From the NCBI GenBank assembly GCA_902524545.1, contig CABZDW010000005.1:1-64000 (forward strand): a stretch of 64,000 nt of DNA, in the 5' to 3' direction. The first letter of the stretch is position 1. Every line of letters begins with the position of its first letter. The position numbers and the translations under genes were made by a program. The notes beneath the pieces are model-generated. The model saw only the letters and a list, made by a program, of their open reading frames with translations, was not told the DNA's origin and searched no databases. The stretch comes from an uncultured Pelagibacteraceae bacterium (GTDB lineage Bacteria > Pseudomonadota > Alphaproteobacteria > Pelagibacterales > Pelagibacteraceae). Shown piece by piece: positions 22,986-32,266 of this stretch.

Positions 22986-24206
22986 TTATGCAATTTTTTT
23001 ATATTTTTGTTTTCTATTTAATAATTTTTTGAAGGTATTACAAATGTAGTTTAAATCATTAATTGTAAGTCCTTGATGGCAACCGATCAAAATCCCATTT
23101 TTCATTACATCATCAGCGATTATAGAGCAATCTTTATGCTTTTTGTAAAATCTTTTTTTCATTGCGGGTTGTTTTAAAATATTTCCTGTGAAAATAGTAC
23201 GTGTTTGAATTTTGTTTCTCTCAAAGTAGATTTGCATATCCCTTCTATTAAATTTATTGTTTTTTTTTATAACTAAAGGGAAAGCTAACCAAGCAGTGTT
23301 AACGTTAGGGTTTTGTTCTGGTAAGTTAAAATAATTTGGAAAGTTACTAAAAAATTTTTTTAAATATTCAAAATTATAATTTCTATTTTTAATATTTGAC
23401 TTTAAATTTTTAAGTTGCTCGATAGCAAAAGCTGCAGAAATTTCTGAAGGTAGAAAATTATAACCCATCTCAGAAAATATATATTTTGCGTCGTAGCTAA
23501 TATTTGATATTTTTGCATTAAATCTTTTACTAATAGTTTCTGACTCGTTAAATGTTGCGGAAGACCTTCCCCACCCACGTAATAATTTGGCTCTTTCATA
23601 TTGCTTTCTATCATTAAAGCAAACAATCCCACCAGAACCCGCTCCGTTGATTATATGTGATGCATAAAAACTATTCGTTGAAACGTCAGAGTATTTTCCA
23701 AGATTTTTATTTTTTACCGTATATCCAATTGTATCTGCTGAGTCTTCTATAACTTTTAAATTATATTTTTTTGCAATTTTATAAATTTTTTTCCAGTCAG
23801 GAATATTTCCTATTAAATTAGGAATCATTAATGCGACTGTTCTTTTATTTATGCATTTTTCAATTTGTTCAAGGTCAGCAATAAATTTATTTTTTTCAGC
23901 ACCAATAAAATGTGGAATTAAACCTAATTGATATATTGGAGCAACTGTAGTTGAGAAAGTTAAGGTAGGTGTTATGACCTCGGAATACTTTTTAAAATTA
24001 AAAGAAGATAAAGCTAGTAAATTCGCTGACGATCCAGAATTTACCATTAAGCCGTACTTCTTACCAAATACTTTTGAAATCTGCTTTTCTAATCTTTTAA
24101 CATGCGGTCCATCTATCAGATTTAAACTATTTTTTTTTAATACCCGAAGAACCGATTTAATTTCTTTATTGCCGTATATAGCTTTCCCATAGTAAATTTT
24201 TCTCAT
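22986..24206 (-). CDS. DegT/DnrJ/EryC1-fold PLP enzyme, RfbH/ColD-like sugar 3-dehydratase
   Basis: SGSSANLLALSSF; SFYASHIINGAGSGGIVCFND with His where DegT aminotransferases have Lys; RGWGR...KRFNAKISNISYDAKYIFSEMGYNFLPSEISAAFAIEQL RfbH-like. Confidence 0.78.
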   Translation of the reverse strand: MRKIYYGKAIYGNKEIKSVLRVLKKNSLNLIDGPHVKRLEKQISKVFGKKYGLMVNSGSSANLLALSSFNFKKYSEVITPTLTFSTTVAPIYQLGLIPHFIGAEKNKFIADLEQIEKCINKRTVALMIPNLIGNIPDWKKIYKIAKKYNLKVIEDSADTIGYTVKNKNLGKYSDVSTNSFYASHIINGAGSGGIVCFNDRKQYERAKLLRGWGRSSATFNESETISKRFNAKISNISYDAKYIFSEMGYNFLPSEISAAFAIEQLKNLKSNIKNRNYNFEYLKKFFSNFPNYFNLPEQNPNVNTAWLAFPLVIKKNNKFNRRDMQIYFERNKIQTRTIFTGNILKQPAMKKRFYKKHKDCSIIADDVMKNGILIGCHQGLTINDLNYICNTFKKLLNRKQKYKKIA

Positions 24207-24489
24207 CTGATTTTATTAAATTATTTATACATTTAATACAATAGCGATTTGATAAAAATAATAAAAGAGTAATTTTCTCATAGCGACAAATTTTTTATAT
24301 AAAATTGTAAATTAATTTGATTTTTTTTTTTATACATTTGTCTAAAAAAATTTCTCCATACAAATAAAATTCATTACCCTGAATACCTATTTCACGAAAT
24401 GCAGTTAGATACACGATCAATTAGAAACAAAATATAAACATTCAAGCTTGATTAACTTTTTTTATGGTATAAAACCTAGATTTATTAAA

Positions 24490-24566
24490 GGGCCTGTAGC
24501 TCAGTTGGTTAGAGCAGTACACTCATAATGTATTGGTCCCAGGTTCGAGTCCTGGCGGGCCCACCA
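24490..24566 (+). tRNA. tRNA with CAT anticodon (Met elongator, or Ile2 if lysidine-modified)
   Basis: GGGCCTG...CGGGCCC acceptor, loop CTCATAA, canonical T-loop TTCGAGT, ACCA end. Confidence 0.92.
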
Positions 24567-24578
24567 AAAATAAATTCT

Positions 24579-25169
24579 TTAATTACTAGAGAATTCTTTT
24601 AAAACTTTGAATAAAGCTTCAATATTGTTTTCATTAGAACTTAAAACTGACGCAAACTCCTCTTTTTGAGTTCGAGCTAAACTTAACCCCTCAATTATCA
24701 AATCTCGAATTAAAGGATTATCACGATTTTTAGTATATATCCTCCAATCAATATTTATTTCAGGCCTTTCTTTAGTGGCTTTGAGCACACTATTTACAAT
24801 AGTGTAATTATCATTGATTTTTTCTTTGTTTATTACGTCAATTTCTGGGTTGGTGTATTCTGCTAATCTACTGGAAAAACTTTTTAAAAAATATTCCTCA
24901 AATAATTTGGCGTATTTCTTTTTTTCCTCACCACTTAAGGTTTTTCTTTTTGGGCCAAGCGTATAGAAACCAATACCTTTTATATCTACTGTTTCTTTAG
25001 CAATTAATTTTAATTTTTCTATCTTTTCATCTTTGGAAATATCTTCACCAAGTAATTTAGATGCCCTGTTGACAGTGGATTGCACAAAAATGTCAGGCTC
25101 TATAGAAAATGAGCTGACTGTAATTGAAAAAAAAACAATTAAAAATACTAACAATTTTTTCTTCATCAT
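24579..25169 (-). CDS. mlaC: MlaC/Ttg2D-family phospholipid-binding ABC transport auxiliary protein
   Basis: Signal peptide; KKKYAKLFEEYFLKSFSSRLAEYTNPEIDVINKEKINDNYTIVNSVL...INIDWRIYTKNRDNPLIRDLIIEGLSLARTQKEEFASVL. Confidence 0.85.
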   Translation of the reverse strand: MMKKKLLVFLIVFFSITVSSFSIEPDIFVQSTVNRASKLLGEDISKDEKIEKLKLIAKETVDIKGIGFYTLGPKRKTLSGEEKKKYAKLFEEYFLKSFSSRLAEYTNPEIDVINKEKINDNYTIVNSVLKATKERPEINIDWRIYTKNRDNPLIRDLIIEGLSLARTQKEEFASVLSSNENNIEALFKVLKEFSSN

Positions 25170-25181
25170 TTTGTAATGAAA

Positions 25182-25973
25182 TTATTGTGTTTCTATTTCT
25201 TCCCAATCACTATCATCTTGAGTATCAATAACTTTTTGACTATTTAAGATTTTTTGTTGCCTATCTTGTAAATAAAGACTTTTCACAGATGCATAAAAAT
25301 CAATTGAGTTTTTTTCAAGATTTTCAATTGAGTCAAAGTTTTTAGCCCTAAAATCAACCCCACTTGTAACTTTTGATGAATAATAATCTACATCTCTAAA
25401 GTATTGAGTGTCATTTTTTACAGTTACATTATACCAAGCATCACCACCAAAAAAGTTAGCTAGTGAAGCAACAGTATCTCTAGCGGTGCTAGGCCCTAAT
25501 ACTGGCAGCACTAAATAGCATCCTGGCCCTACACCATGCACTGCAAGGCTTTGTCCATAATCTTCTTTTGTGTATTCTTCAAATCCTAGATATGATGCAA
25601 CATCGAACAAACCTAAAATTCCAACTGTCGTATTTATTAAAAATCTTCCAGAATTTATTCCTGCTAAGGCAAACTCTCCTTGTAAAAGATTATTTGGAAT
25701 TGTAACTAAATTACCAAGGTTACTTAATGAATTACTTACCCCACTTTTTATTGGCGAAGGCATTAATCTATAAACACTTGAAACGGGTTTAAAGATAACT
25801 TTGTCCAAACCTTGATTAAGTGCGAAAGAAGCTTTATTAAAAGTTTCTGAACAGTCTTTTATTTCAGATGGTTCATTTTTTTTTAAAATTAATTCTCCGT
25901 CTGAACCTGCATGCAAATTTGAAACTAACGCAAAAGTTGTAATTATTATAACTATAATTTTCTTAATCATCAT
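25182..25973 (-). CDS. mlaA: MlaA/VacJ-family lipoprotein-like protein
   Basis: FNKASFALNQGLDKVIFKPVSSVYRLMPSPIKSGVSNSLSNLGNLVTIPNNLLQG...GVGPGCYLVLPVLGPSTARDTVA. Confidence 0.9.
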   Translation of the reverse strand: MMIKKIIVIIITTFALVSNLHAGSDGELILKKNEPSEIKDCSETFNKASFALNQGLDKVIFKPVSSVYRLMPSPIKSGVSNSLSNLGNLVTIPNNLLQGEFALAGINSGRFLINTTVGILGLFDVASYLGFEEYTKEDYGQSLAVHGVGPGCYLVLPVLGPSTARDTVASLANFFGGDAWYNVTVKNDTQYFRDVDYYSSKVTSGVDFRAKNFDSIENLEKNSIDFYASVKSLYLQDRQQKILNSQKVIDTQDDSDWEEIETQ

Positions 25974-26035
25974 TAATCTTGTATATTACAATGAGAAACA
26001 AATTAAAATAAGAATTAATCAAAATTATAGCTCAA

Positions 26036-26767
26036 ATGTGGCTTAAAATAACAAATAATTATTCTCCAAATTTTAATACACCTAAAAGACAAAAAAAAAA
26101 CATTAAGTATATAATCATCCACTACACAGGAATGAAAAATGAGTTGTCAGCCTTAAATAGACTGACTGATATCAAATCAAAAGTAAGCGCCCATTATTTT
26201 GTAAAAAAAAATGGAAAAATACTCAATTTAGTTCCAGACCTTTACGAGGCTTGGCATGCTGGAAAATCAAATTGGAAAAATATTCAATCTTTAAATCGTT
26301 ATTCAATTGGTATTGAGATACAAAATTCTGGACATGAAAATTTTTATGAGAAATTTTCTAATAAGCAAATGAATTCAGTTAAAAAACTTTTAAGATTTTT
26401 GACAAAAAAATATAGAGTAGATTATAAGAATATTTTAGGGCATTCAGATATTGCTCCTAGTCGTAAAAAAGATCCGGGTGAGAAATTCCCTTGGAAGGAA
26501 CTAGCAAAACTTAGACTTGCACTCTGGCATAGATTAGATGAAAAAAAACTTAAACAATACAGACTTAAAAAAATAAATTTTTCAAATGAAAATAAATTTT
26601 TTATCAATCTCCATAAGATTGGATACACAGGAGTTCAATTAAAAAGACGTGCTATTAAAAAAAGACTTATAGTTAAAGCTTTTCAGCGAAGATTTCGACA
26701 GAGTCTAATAAATGGAATTTGTGATAAGGAATGTCTAATTTTAAGTAAAAACTTACTTAAATACTAA
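26036..26767 (+). CDS. N-acetylmuramoyl-L-alanine amidase (AmpD/AmiD type)
   Basis: YIIIHYTGMKNELSALNRL...VSAHYFVKKNGKILNLVPDLYEAWHAGKSNW...IGIEIQN...ILGHSDIAPSRKKDPGEKFPW. Confidence 0.92.
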   Translation: MWLKITNNYSPNFNTPKRQKKNIKYIIIHYTGMKNELSALNRLTDIKSKVSAHYFVKKNGKILNLVPDLYEAWHAGKSNWKNIQSLNRYSIGIEIQNSGHENFYEKFSNKQMNSVKKLLRFLTKKYRVDYKNILGHSDIAPSRKKDPGEKFPWKELAKLRLALWHRLDEKKLKQYRLKKINFSNENKFFINLHKIGYTGVQLKRRAIKKRLIVKAFQRRFRQSLINGICDKECLILSKNLLKY

Positions 26768-26811
26768 CTAATTACTCTTGAAAAAACTTAATTTAGTAAT
26801 AGATTGATTTG

Positions 26812-27164
26812 GCCAGATAAACGACTTATCGCTTTAAGAAATTAAAGAGGAAAGTCCGGGCTCCGCAAGGATACAGTGCCAGGTAATACCTGGCGGGGGA
26901 AACCCTAGGGACAGTGCCACAGAAAATAAACCGCCATAACATGGCAAGGGTGAAAAGGTGTGGTAAGAGCACACCGGTTCTATTGGTAACAATGAACGCT
27001 GGAAAACCCCACTGGGAGCAAGACTAAGTAGAGGTGACATTGTTGAAAAACTAAAAGCAATTCTTGGCTAGTCACCTGGGTTAGTCGCTTGAGTTTGAAA
27101 GTGATTTCAAACCTAGAGAAATGATAGGTTTAAATGACAGAACCCGGCTTATAGTTTATCTGGC
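26812..27164 (+). ncRNA. rnpB: RNase P RNA (class A)
   Basis: Terminal P1 stem gccagataaac/gtttatctggc; conserved gaggaaagtccgggctcc and acagaacccggcttat; gccaggtaatacctggcggggg. Confidence 0.96.
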
Positions 27165-27245
27165 AAATTTTCTTAATTCAAAATATTTATAATTTATCAA
27201 AAGAAATTTCTCGAATTTGCTTATTTAAACTCCTAATTGTATGTA

Positions 27246-27288
27246 TTGACACAAGGAATAAAAACCCATAATATCCCAAATATTCCCA
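27246..27288 (+). promoter_or_regulatory. Putative mraZ promoter (TTGACA-N17-TAATAT) overlapped by three NCCCA (=TGGGN on the minus strand) boxes at 10-bp period
   Basis: Boxes at 27264-27268, 27274-27278, 27284-27288; -35 at 27246-27251, -10 at 27269-27274. Confidence 0.7.
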
Positions 27289-27316
27289 TATAGGGGAATG
27301 AAGGAATTTATGGTTT

Positions 27317-27760
27317 ATGTTTTTATCAACCTACGAAAACAAATTAGACAAAAAAGGAAGGGTGTCGGTGCCTGCGAGCTTTAGATCTTATTTATCTAAT
27401 TTAGGATACAACGGTGTTATTTGTTATCCCTCATTTAATAATCAGTCAATAGAGGTATGGCCTCAAGATAGAGTTGAAAAAATTTCAAATTCAATAGATA
27501 ACTTAAATCCATTTGAGGAAAAAAGAGATTTTTTTGCTACATCAATATTATCAGAAAGCATAAATTTACAATTTGATAGCGAAGGAAGGATTTCGCTTAC
27601 ACCAAAATTATTAAAACATGCAAAAATTAAAAATAGCATGGTGTTTGTTGGTCAAGGTAAAACTTTTCAAATATGGGAACCAACAATTTTTGAAAAATTT
27701 AAGGTCACTGCAAGAAAAAAAGCAAATTTAAATCGTGCTGGTCTTAAATGGGAGCATTAA
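27317..27760 (+). CDS. mraZ: Transcriptional regulator MraZ
   Basis: MFLSTYENKLDKKGRVSVPASFRSYL...LQFDSEGRISLTPKLLKHAKI. Confidence 0.95.
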   Translation: MFLSTYENKLDKKGRVSVPASFRSYLSNLGYNGVICYPSFNNQSIEVWPQDRVEKISNSIDNLNPFEEKRDFFATSILSESINLQFDSEGRISLTPKLLKHAKIKNSMVFVGQGKTFQIWEPTIFEKFKVTARKKANLNRAGLKWEH

Positions 27761-27770
27761 CTAAAAAATA

Positions 27771-29252
27771 ATGGGGGATAACAAAATGACAATTAATTTT
27801 AAAACGCCAGAGATAAAAGAATTACAACCTAGACTTTTAGTAATGGGAGTTGGTGGTGCAGGAGGAAATGCTATTAATGAGATGATTGAAAATGGAATGC
27901 AAGGAGTGGAATTTATTGCTGTTAACACTGATGCACAAGATCTAAAACATAGTAAAGCAAAATCAAAAATTCAAATTGGTTTAAATTTAACTAAGGGTCT
28001 AGGAGCAGGTGCAAAAATTGACATAGGACAAGCTGCAGCTGATGAATCTTTAAATGATATTGTTAATGTTTTACAAGGTGCAAATATGGTCTTTATAGCC
28101 GCTGGAATGGGTGGTGGAACAGGAACTGGTGCTGCACATGTTATTGCAAGAGCTGCAAAAGAATTAAATATTTTAACTGTTGGGGTAGTTACACTTCCAT
28201 TTTTATATGAGGGTCCTTCAAGAATGAGAAGAGCTCAAATTGGTCTTGAGGAATTAAGAAAACATGTAGATACTATAATAGTAATTCCCAATCAAAATTT
28301 GTTTAAGATAGCAAATGAACAAACTACATTTGAGGAGTCGTTCAATTTATCAAATAATGTTTTAATGCATGGTGTTCAAAGCGTTACAGATCTGATGGTG
28401 AGACCTGGAATAATCAATTTAGATTTTGCAGATGTCGAAACAGTTATGGCATCTATGGGTAAAGCTATGATGGGAACAGGAGAAGCTGATGGTGAAGGTA
28501 GATCTATGAAAGCAACGGAGATGGCAATTAGCAATCCTTTAATTGATGACTATACTCTTAAAGGTGCAAAAGGATTACTTGTCAACATCACAGGTGGCAA
28601 AGATCTTAAGTTATTTGAAGTTGATGAAGTGGTTAACAAAATAAGATCTGAAGTTGAGGCTGATGCAGAGGTAATTATAGGTGCAATAACTGACCCATCC
28701 CTTGAAGGTAAAATTAGAGTATCAATTGTTGCAACAGCTCTAGATGGACAACAACCTGAAACGAAATCAGTAATTAACATGGTACATAGAATTCAGAATA
28801 GAAATCCTGGATACTCTGATTTTTCAAATTTGGGATCTAATACCTCTTTTAATTTTTCAACCAGCACGCCAATCTCAAGTGGTGCTAATGCGCTAAAATT
28901 AGAGAATGAAGTATCAACTGAAAATGTAAGTGAAACAGTTACGAATAATAATATTAATCAAATAAATGATCAATATCATGAGGAATTACTAAAAAATCAA
29001 CAAGTTGAAAGCTTAGTTGAAAACACTAATGAGGATGAGGAAAGTTCTTTTACTCAAGAAGCTATTGGCGAGTCAATTAATGAAGATGAGATAAAAAATG
29101 ATCTAAAAGAGTTTGGAGTAGATAGTGATGCACCAGATTTATTTAGCTCTGAAAACGAGACCTCTTCAACAGAAAATCTTTTGTCCCAAGAAAATGAGGA
29201 TGAAGAGGACGATTTAGAGATACCAGCATTTTTAAGAAGACAAAAAAATTAA
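27771..29252 (+). CDS. ftsZ: Cell division protein FtsZ (start possibly at internal Met 27786)
   Basis: Tubulin signature AAGMGGGTGTGAAHVIARAAKE; GVGGAGGNAINEM; C-terminal peptide DLEIPAFLRRQ. Confidence 0.98.
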   Translation: MGDNKMTINFKTPEIKELQPRLLVMGVGGAGGNAINEMIENGMQGVEFIAVNTDAQDLKHSKAKSKIQIGLNLTKGLGAGAKIDIGQAAADESLNDIVNVLQGANMVFIAAGMGGGTGTGAAHVIARAAKELNILTVGVVTLPFLYEGPSRMRRAQIGLEELRKHVDTIIVIPNQNLFKIANEQTTFEESFNLSNNVLMHGVQSVTDLMVRPGIINLDFADVETVMASMGKAMMGTGEADGEGRSMKATEMAISNPLIDDYTLKGAKGLLVNITGGKDLKLFEVDEVVNKIRSEVEADAEVIIGAITDPSLEGKIRVSIVATALDGQQPETKSVINMVHRIQNRNPGYSDFSNLGSNTSFNFSTSTPISSGANALKLENEVSTENVSETVTNNNINQINDQYHEELLKNQQVESLVENTNEDEESSFTQEAIGESINEDEIKNDLKEFGVDSDAPDLFSSENETSSTENLLSQENEDEEDDLEIPAFLRRQKN

Positions 29253-29270
29253 TGGTCTTCGTAAAAATAA

Positions 29271-30281
29271 ATGGAAGCCACCATAGTACAGGATAAAACA
29301 AAACATTATCCAGTACTGCTAAAAGAAATTATTAGCATTATTTCCCCTCAATATGGTGGCACATTTATCGACTGTACTTTTGGTCAAGGTGGTTACACTC
29401 GAGAAATTCTTAAGAATAAAGATAACAAAGTAATTGGGCTTGATAGAGATTTTGAAAGTTTAAAAGTTGCAAAAGAAATTGGAAAAGAATTTCCAGACCG
29501 ATTTATCTTTAAGAATTTAAACTTTAGTAGATTAGGAAATTTAAAACTCAAAAATGAAAATATCAGAGGTGTATTATTTGATTTAGGTTATTCATTTACA
29601 CAAATTAAAGATCCAAAAAAAGGATTATCCTTTAATTCTAGTGGATCATTAGATATGAGGATGGGTCTAAATGAGTTTTCAGCTAAAGAGGCAATAAATA
29701 AATTAGATGGAAAAAGTCTTATTAAAATTTTCAAATCTTTTGGGGATGAAAGAGATGCAAAATTAATCGTTAAGAATATCCTTAAATACAGATTATTAAA
29801 GGAAATAGATACCCCTCATTTAGTAAAAATTATTGAAAAATCAAAAAAAAGAAATAATAAAAAAATTCATTCAGCAACTAAAGTTTTCCAGGCATTAAGA
29901 ATTTTTGTTAACAAAGAAATAAGTGAGTTAATTTATGGAATGATACATGCGGCTAAAGTTTTAAAAAAAGATGGTATTCTGATTATTGTAACTTTTCATT
30001 CTTTAGAAGATAAAATTGTAAAATATTTCTTTAGAAGTCTCTCAGAACATAAAAGAGTATCTAGATACCAGCCAGAAGAAATACACGAAGAGATCTTATT
30101 TAAATTACATCAAAAAAGGCCAATAGTGCCATCAAATCTAGAACTAAAAGAAAACCCTCCCTCTAGGTCTGCAAAATTAAGGTACTTAATTAAAAGAGAA
30201 AATTTTTATGATTTTAAAACCGATATTTTTGACAAATTTAAAGATTTAATTGAAATTGAAAATCTTGGACTTAAATTATGA
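29271..30281 (+). CDS. rsmH: 16S rRNA (cytosine1402-N4)-methyltransferase
   Basis: [13 protein letters not shown]...[32 protein letters not shown]. Confidence 0.96.
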   Translation: MEATIVQDKTKHYPVLLKEIISIISPQYGGTFIDCTFGQGGYTREILKNKDNKVIGLDRDFESLKVAKEIGKEFPDRFIFKNLNFSRLGNLKLKNENIRGVLFDLGYSFTQIKDPKKGLSFNSSGSLDMRMGLNEFSAKEAINKLDGKSLIKIFKSFGDERDAKLIVKNILKYRLLKEIDTPHLVKIIEKSKKRNNKKIHSATKVFQALRIFVNKEISELIYGMIHAAKVLKKDGILIIVTFHSLEDKIVKYFFRSLSEHKRVSRYQPEEIHEEILFKLHQKRPIVPSNLELKENPPSRSAKLRYLIKRENFYDFKTDIFDKFKDLIEIENLGLKL

Positions 30282-30589
30282 AAAAAATTCTTACTATTTG
30301 TTTAATTTTTTCGCTTATAGTAGTTACTTCTTTTATAAAAAATTCTACGAAGAAAATTGATGAGGAATTGTTTAGTTTAAAAGAGAATATATCAGATTTA
30401 AATTTAGAATTAGATAATGTGAAACTTGAGTTTGATTATCTAAGTTCAGCAGAAAAACTGATTAATTATCAAAATCTTTATTTTGAAAATAAGTTGATCC
30501 AAAAAAGTATAAATGAAATTGAAATTATTGACTTTACAAGAGAAAAAATTCTTACAAATGATGTCAAAATTATAGAAAGCGAAAAATAA
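30278..30589 (+). CDS. ftsL: FtsL-like small membrane coiled-coil protein
   Basis: 103 aa, N-terminal TM, coiled coil, position between rsmH and ftsI. Confidence 0.7.
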   Translation: MKKILTICLIFSLIVVTSFIKNSTKKIDEELFSLKENISDLNLELDNVKLEFDYLSSAEKLINYQNLYFENKLIQKSINEIEIIDFTREKILTNDVKIIESEK

Positions 30590-30593
30590 TAAT

Positions 30594-32264
30594 ATGAAGT
30601 TTATTCTCCAAGAAAACAAAGAAGAATTTGAATTTAAGAGCGACAAAAAAAACTTTGATATAAGATTTAATAGAATTGCATTTATTTTTTTTATTTTTTT
30701 TCTTATTTCTATAATTTATTGTATTCATCTTACTCATCTTGGATCCAGAGATTTGAGTTCCAATATTTCAAAGAATTACAGCTCTTTTAATAAAATTCAG
30801 AGAGCAAATATCTTAGACCGAAATAATCATTTTTTAGCTAAAACTGTTAATTCTATCGATATTGGAATAAATCCAATTGAAGCGATAGATAAAAAAAAAT
30901 TGTTACTTAATTTAAAATATATTTTTCCTGATAAAGATTTTGAATTAATCAATTCTAAACTTTCAAAAGATAAATTTTTTTGGTTTGAAAAAAAAATTTC
31001 AGAGGAGAATTATGAGAAAATTATGATGTTGGGTGATAAATCAATTAAACCACATGAAAATCTTACACGAGTTTATCCTCAAAAAAATTTATTTAGTCAT
31101 ATAATTGGACAAATAGATGATGATAACCTAGGGATTTCTGGGTTAGAGAAATCATTAGATTTAGATTTAAAAAAAAAGGATAAATTTATTCAACTTACTG
31201 TCGATAAAGATATTCAGTTTTTGATAAGAGAGGAGTTAATAAGGTTTAATAAAATATTTAAAACTAAGGGAAGTGCCTCAATTTTAATGGATATTAACAA
31301 TGGTGAGATATTATCGATTATTTCGCTACCTGATTTTGACCCAAATCAAAGACAAAATATTACAGACGTGAATTATATTAATAGAGCAACTAAAGGTATT
31401 TATGAACTAGGTTCTGTTTTTAAAACTTTTACTTTGGCAGCAGCGTTAAATGAAAAGATAATAGAGCCAAATACTGAATTTAAAAATTTAGAAAAAAGTA
31501 TTACTTGCGGAAAAAATAAAATAAGTGAATACGACAAAAAAATTCCCTCCAACTTGACTGCTGAAGAAATACTAATCCGCTCAGGCAACATAGGTTCGGT
31601 AAGAATCGGCCAACTAATTGGGATTGAAAAATATAAAAAATTTTTAAATGATCTCGACTTAATTAACTCAATAGAATTTGACATAGAGGAAATGGGTAAA
31701 CCAATATCCTTTAGTTGGGGAAAATGTAAGCTTGCAACTACTTCATATGGACATGGGATTACCACTACAATTTTACAATTAACCAGCGCTTACTCCACTA
31801 TCACTAACGGAGGGTTTAAAATTAATCCTACTCTTATAAAAAAAGAAAAATATACCAAAGGGGAAAGAATTTTAGAGGAAAATATTTCAAAAAATCTTGT
31901 TACAATATTGAGAAAAATTGTAACTACAAAGGAAGGAACCGCAACATTAGCTAACGTGGAAGGTTATGAAGTTGCAGGAAAAACCGGCACTGCCGAAAAA
32001 ATCTTTGAAGGTGGATACTCTCAAAAAAAAATTAATACTTTTGCATCTGTATTTCCTGCCTCAAATCCTAAGTATAGCCTAGTTGTGATGCTGGATGAGC
32101 CTAAAACAAATAGTGAGTATGTTTATAATTACAGGGACGGATCAGGAATAAAATACAAAGGAACTCCTTTTAATACTGCGGGTTGGACTTCGGTTGAAGT
32201 TGCTGGTCAAATTATAGAAAAGATTGGGCCTATTTTAGCCACAAAATACTCGGAAATTAATTAA
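30594..32264 (+). CDS. ftsI: Peptidoglycan transpeptidase FtsI (PBP3)
   Basis: SxxK motif GSVFKTF, SGN, KTGTAEK; PBP dimer domain. Confidence 0.95.
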   Translation: MKFILQENKEEFEFKSDKKNFDIRFNRIAFIFFIFFLISIIYCIHLTHLGSRDLSSNISKNYSSFNKIQRANILDRNNHFLAKTVNSIDIGINPIEAIDKKKLLLNLKYIFPDKDFELINSKLSKDKFFWFEKKISEENYEKIMMLGDKSIKPHENLTRVYPQKNLFSHIIGQIDDDNLGISGLEKSLDLDLKKKDKFIQLTVDKDIQFLIREELIRFNKIFKTKGSASILMDINNGEILSIISLPDFDPNQRQNITDVNYINRATKGIYELGSVFKTFTLAAALNEKIIEPNTEFKNLEKSITCGKNKISEYDKKIPSNLTAEEILIRSGNIGSVRIGQLIGIEKYKKFLNDLDLINSIEFDIEEMGKPISFSWGKCKLATTSYGHGITTTILQLTSAYSTITNGGFKINPTLIKKEKYTKGERILEENISKNLVTILRKIVTTKEGTATLANVEGYEVAGKTGTAEKIFEGGYSQKKINTFASVFPASNPKYSLVVMLDEPKTNSEYVYNYRDGSGIKYKGTPFNTAGWTSVEVAGQIIEKIGPILATKYSEIN

Positions 32265-32266
32265 CA

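Noticed and set aside
24207-24489. AT-rich gap upstream of tRNA(CAT) as a possible ncRNA or riboswitch
   Set aside because: No convincing conserved structure recognised by eye; likely promoter region (TATAAA-like element near 24471)
26834-27040. 68-aa minus-strand ORF
   Set aside because: Lies antisense inside the RNase P RNA; spurious
31400-31765. 121-aa minus ORF inside ftsI
   Set aside because: Antisense to a conserved CDS; no recognisable domain
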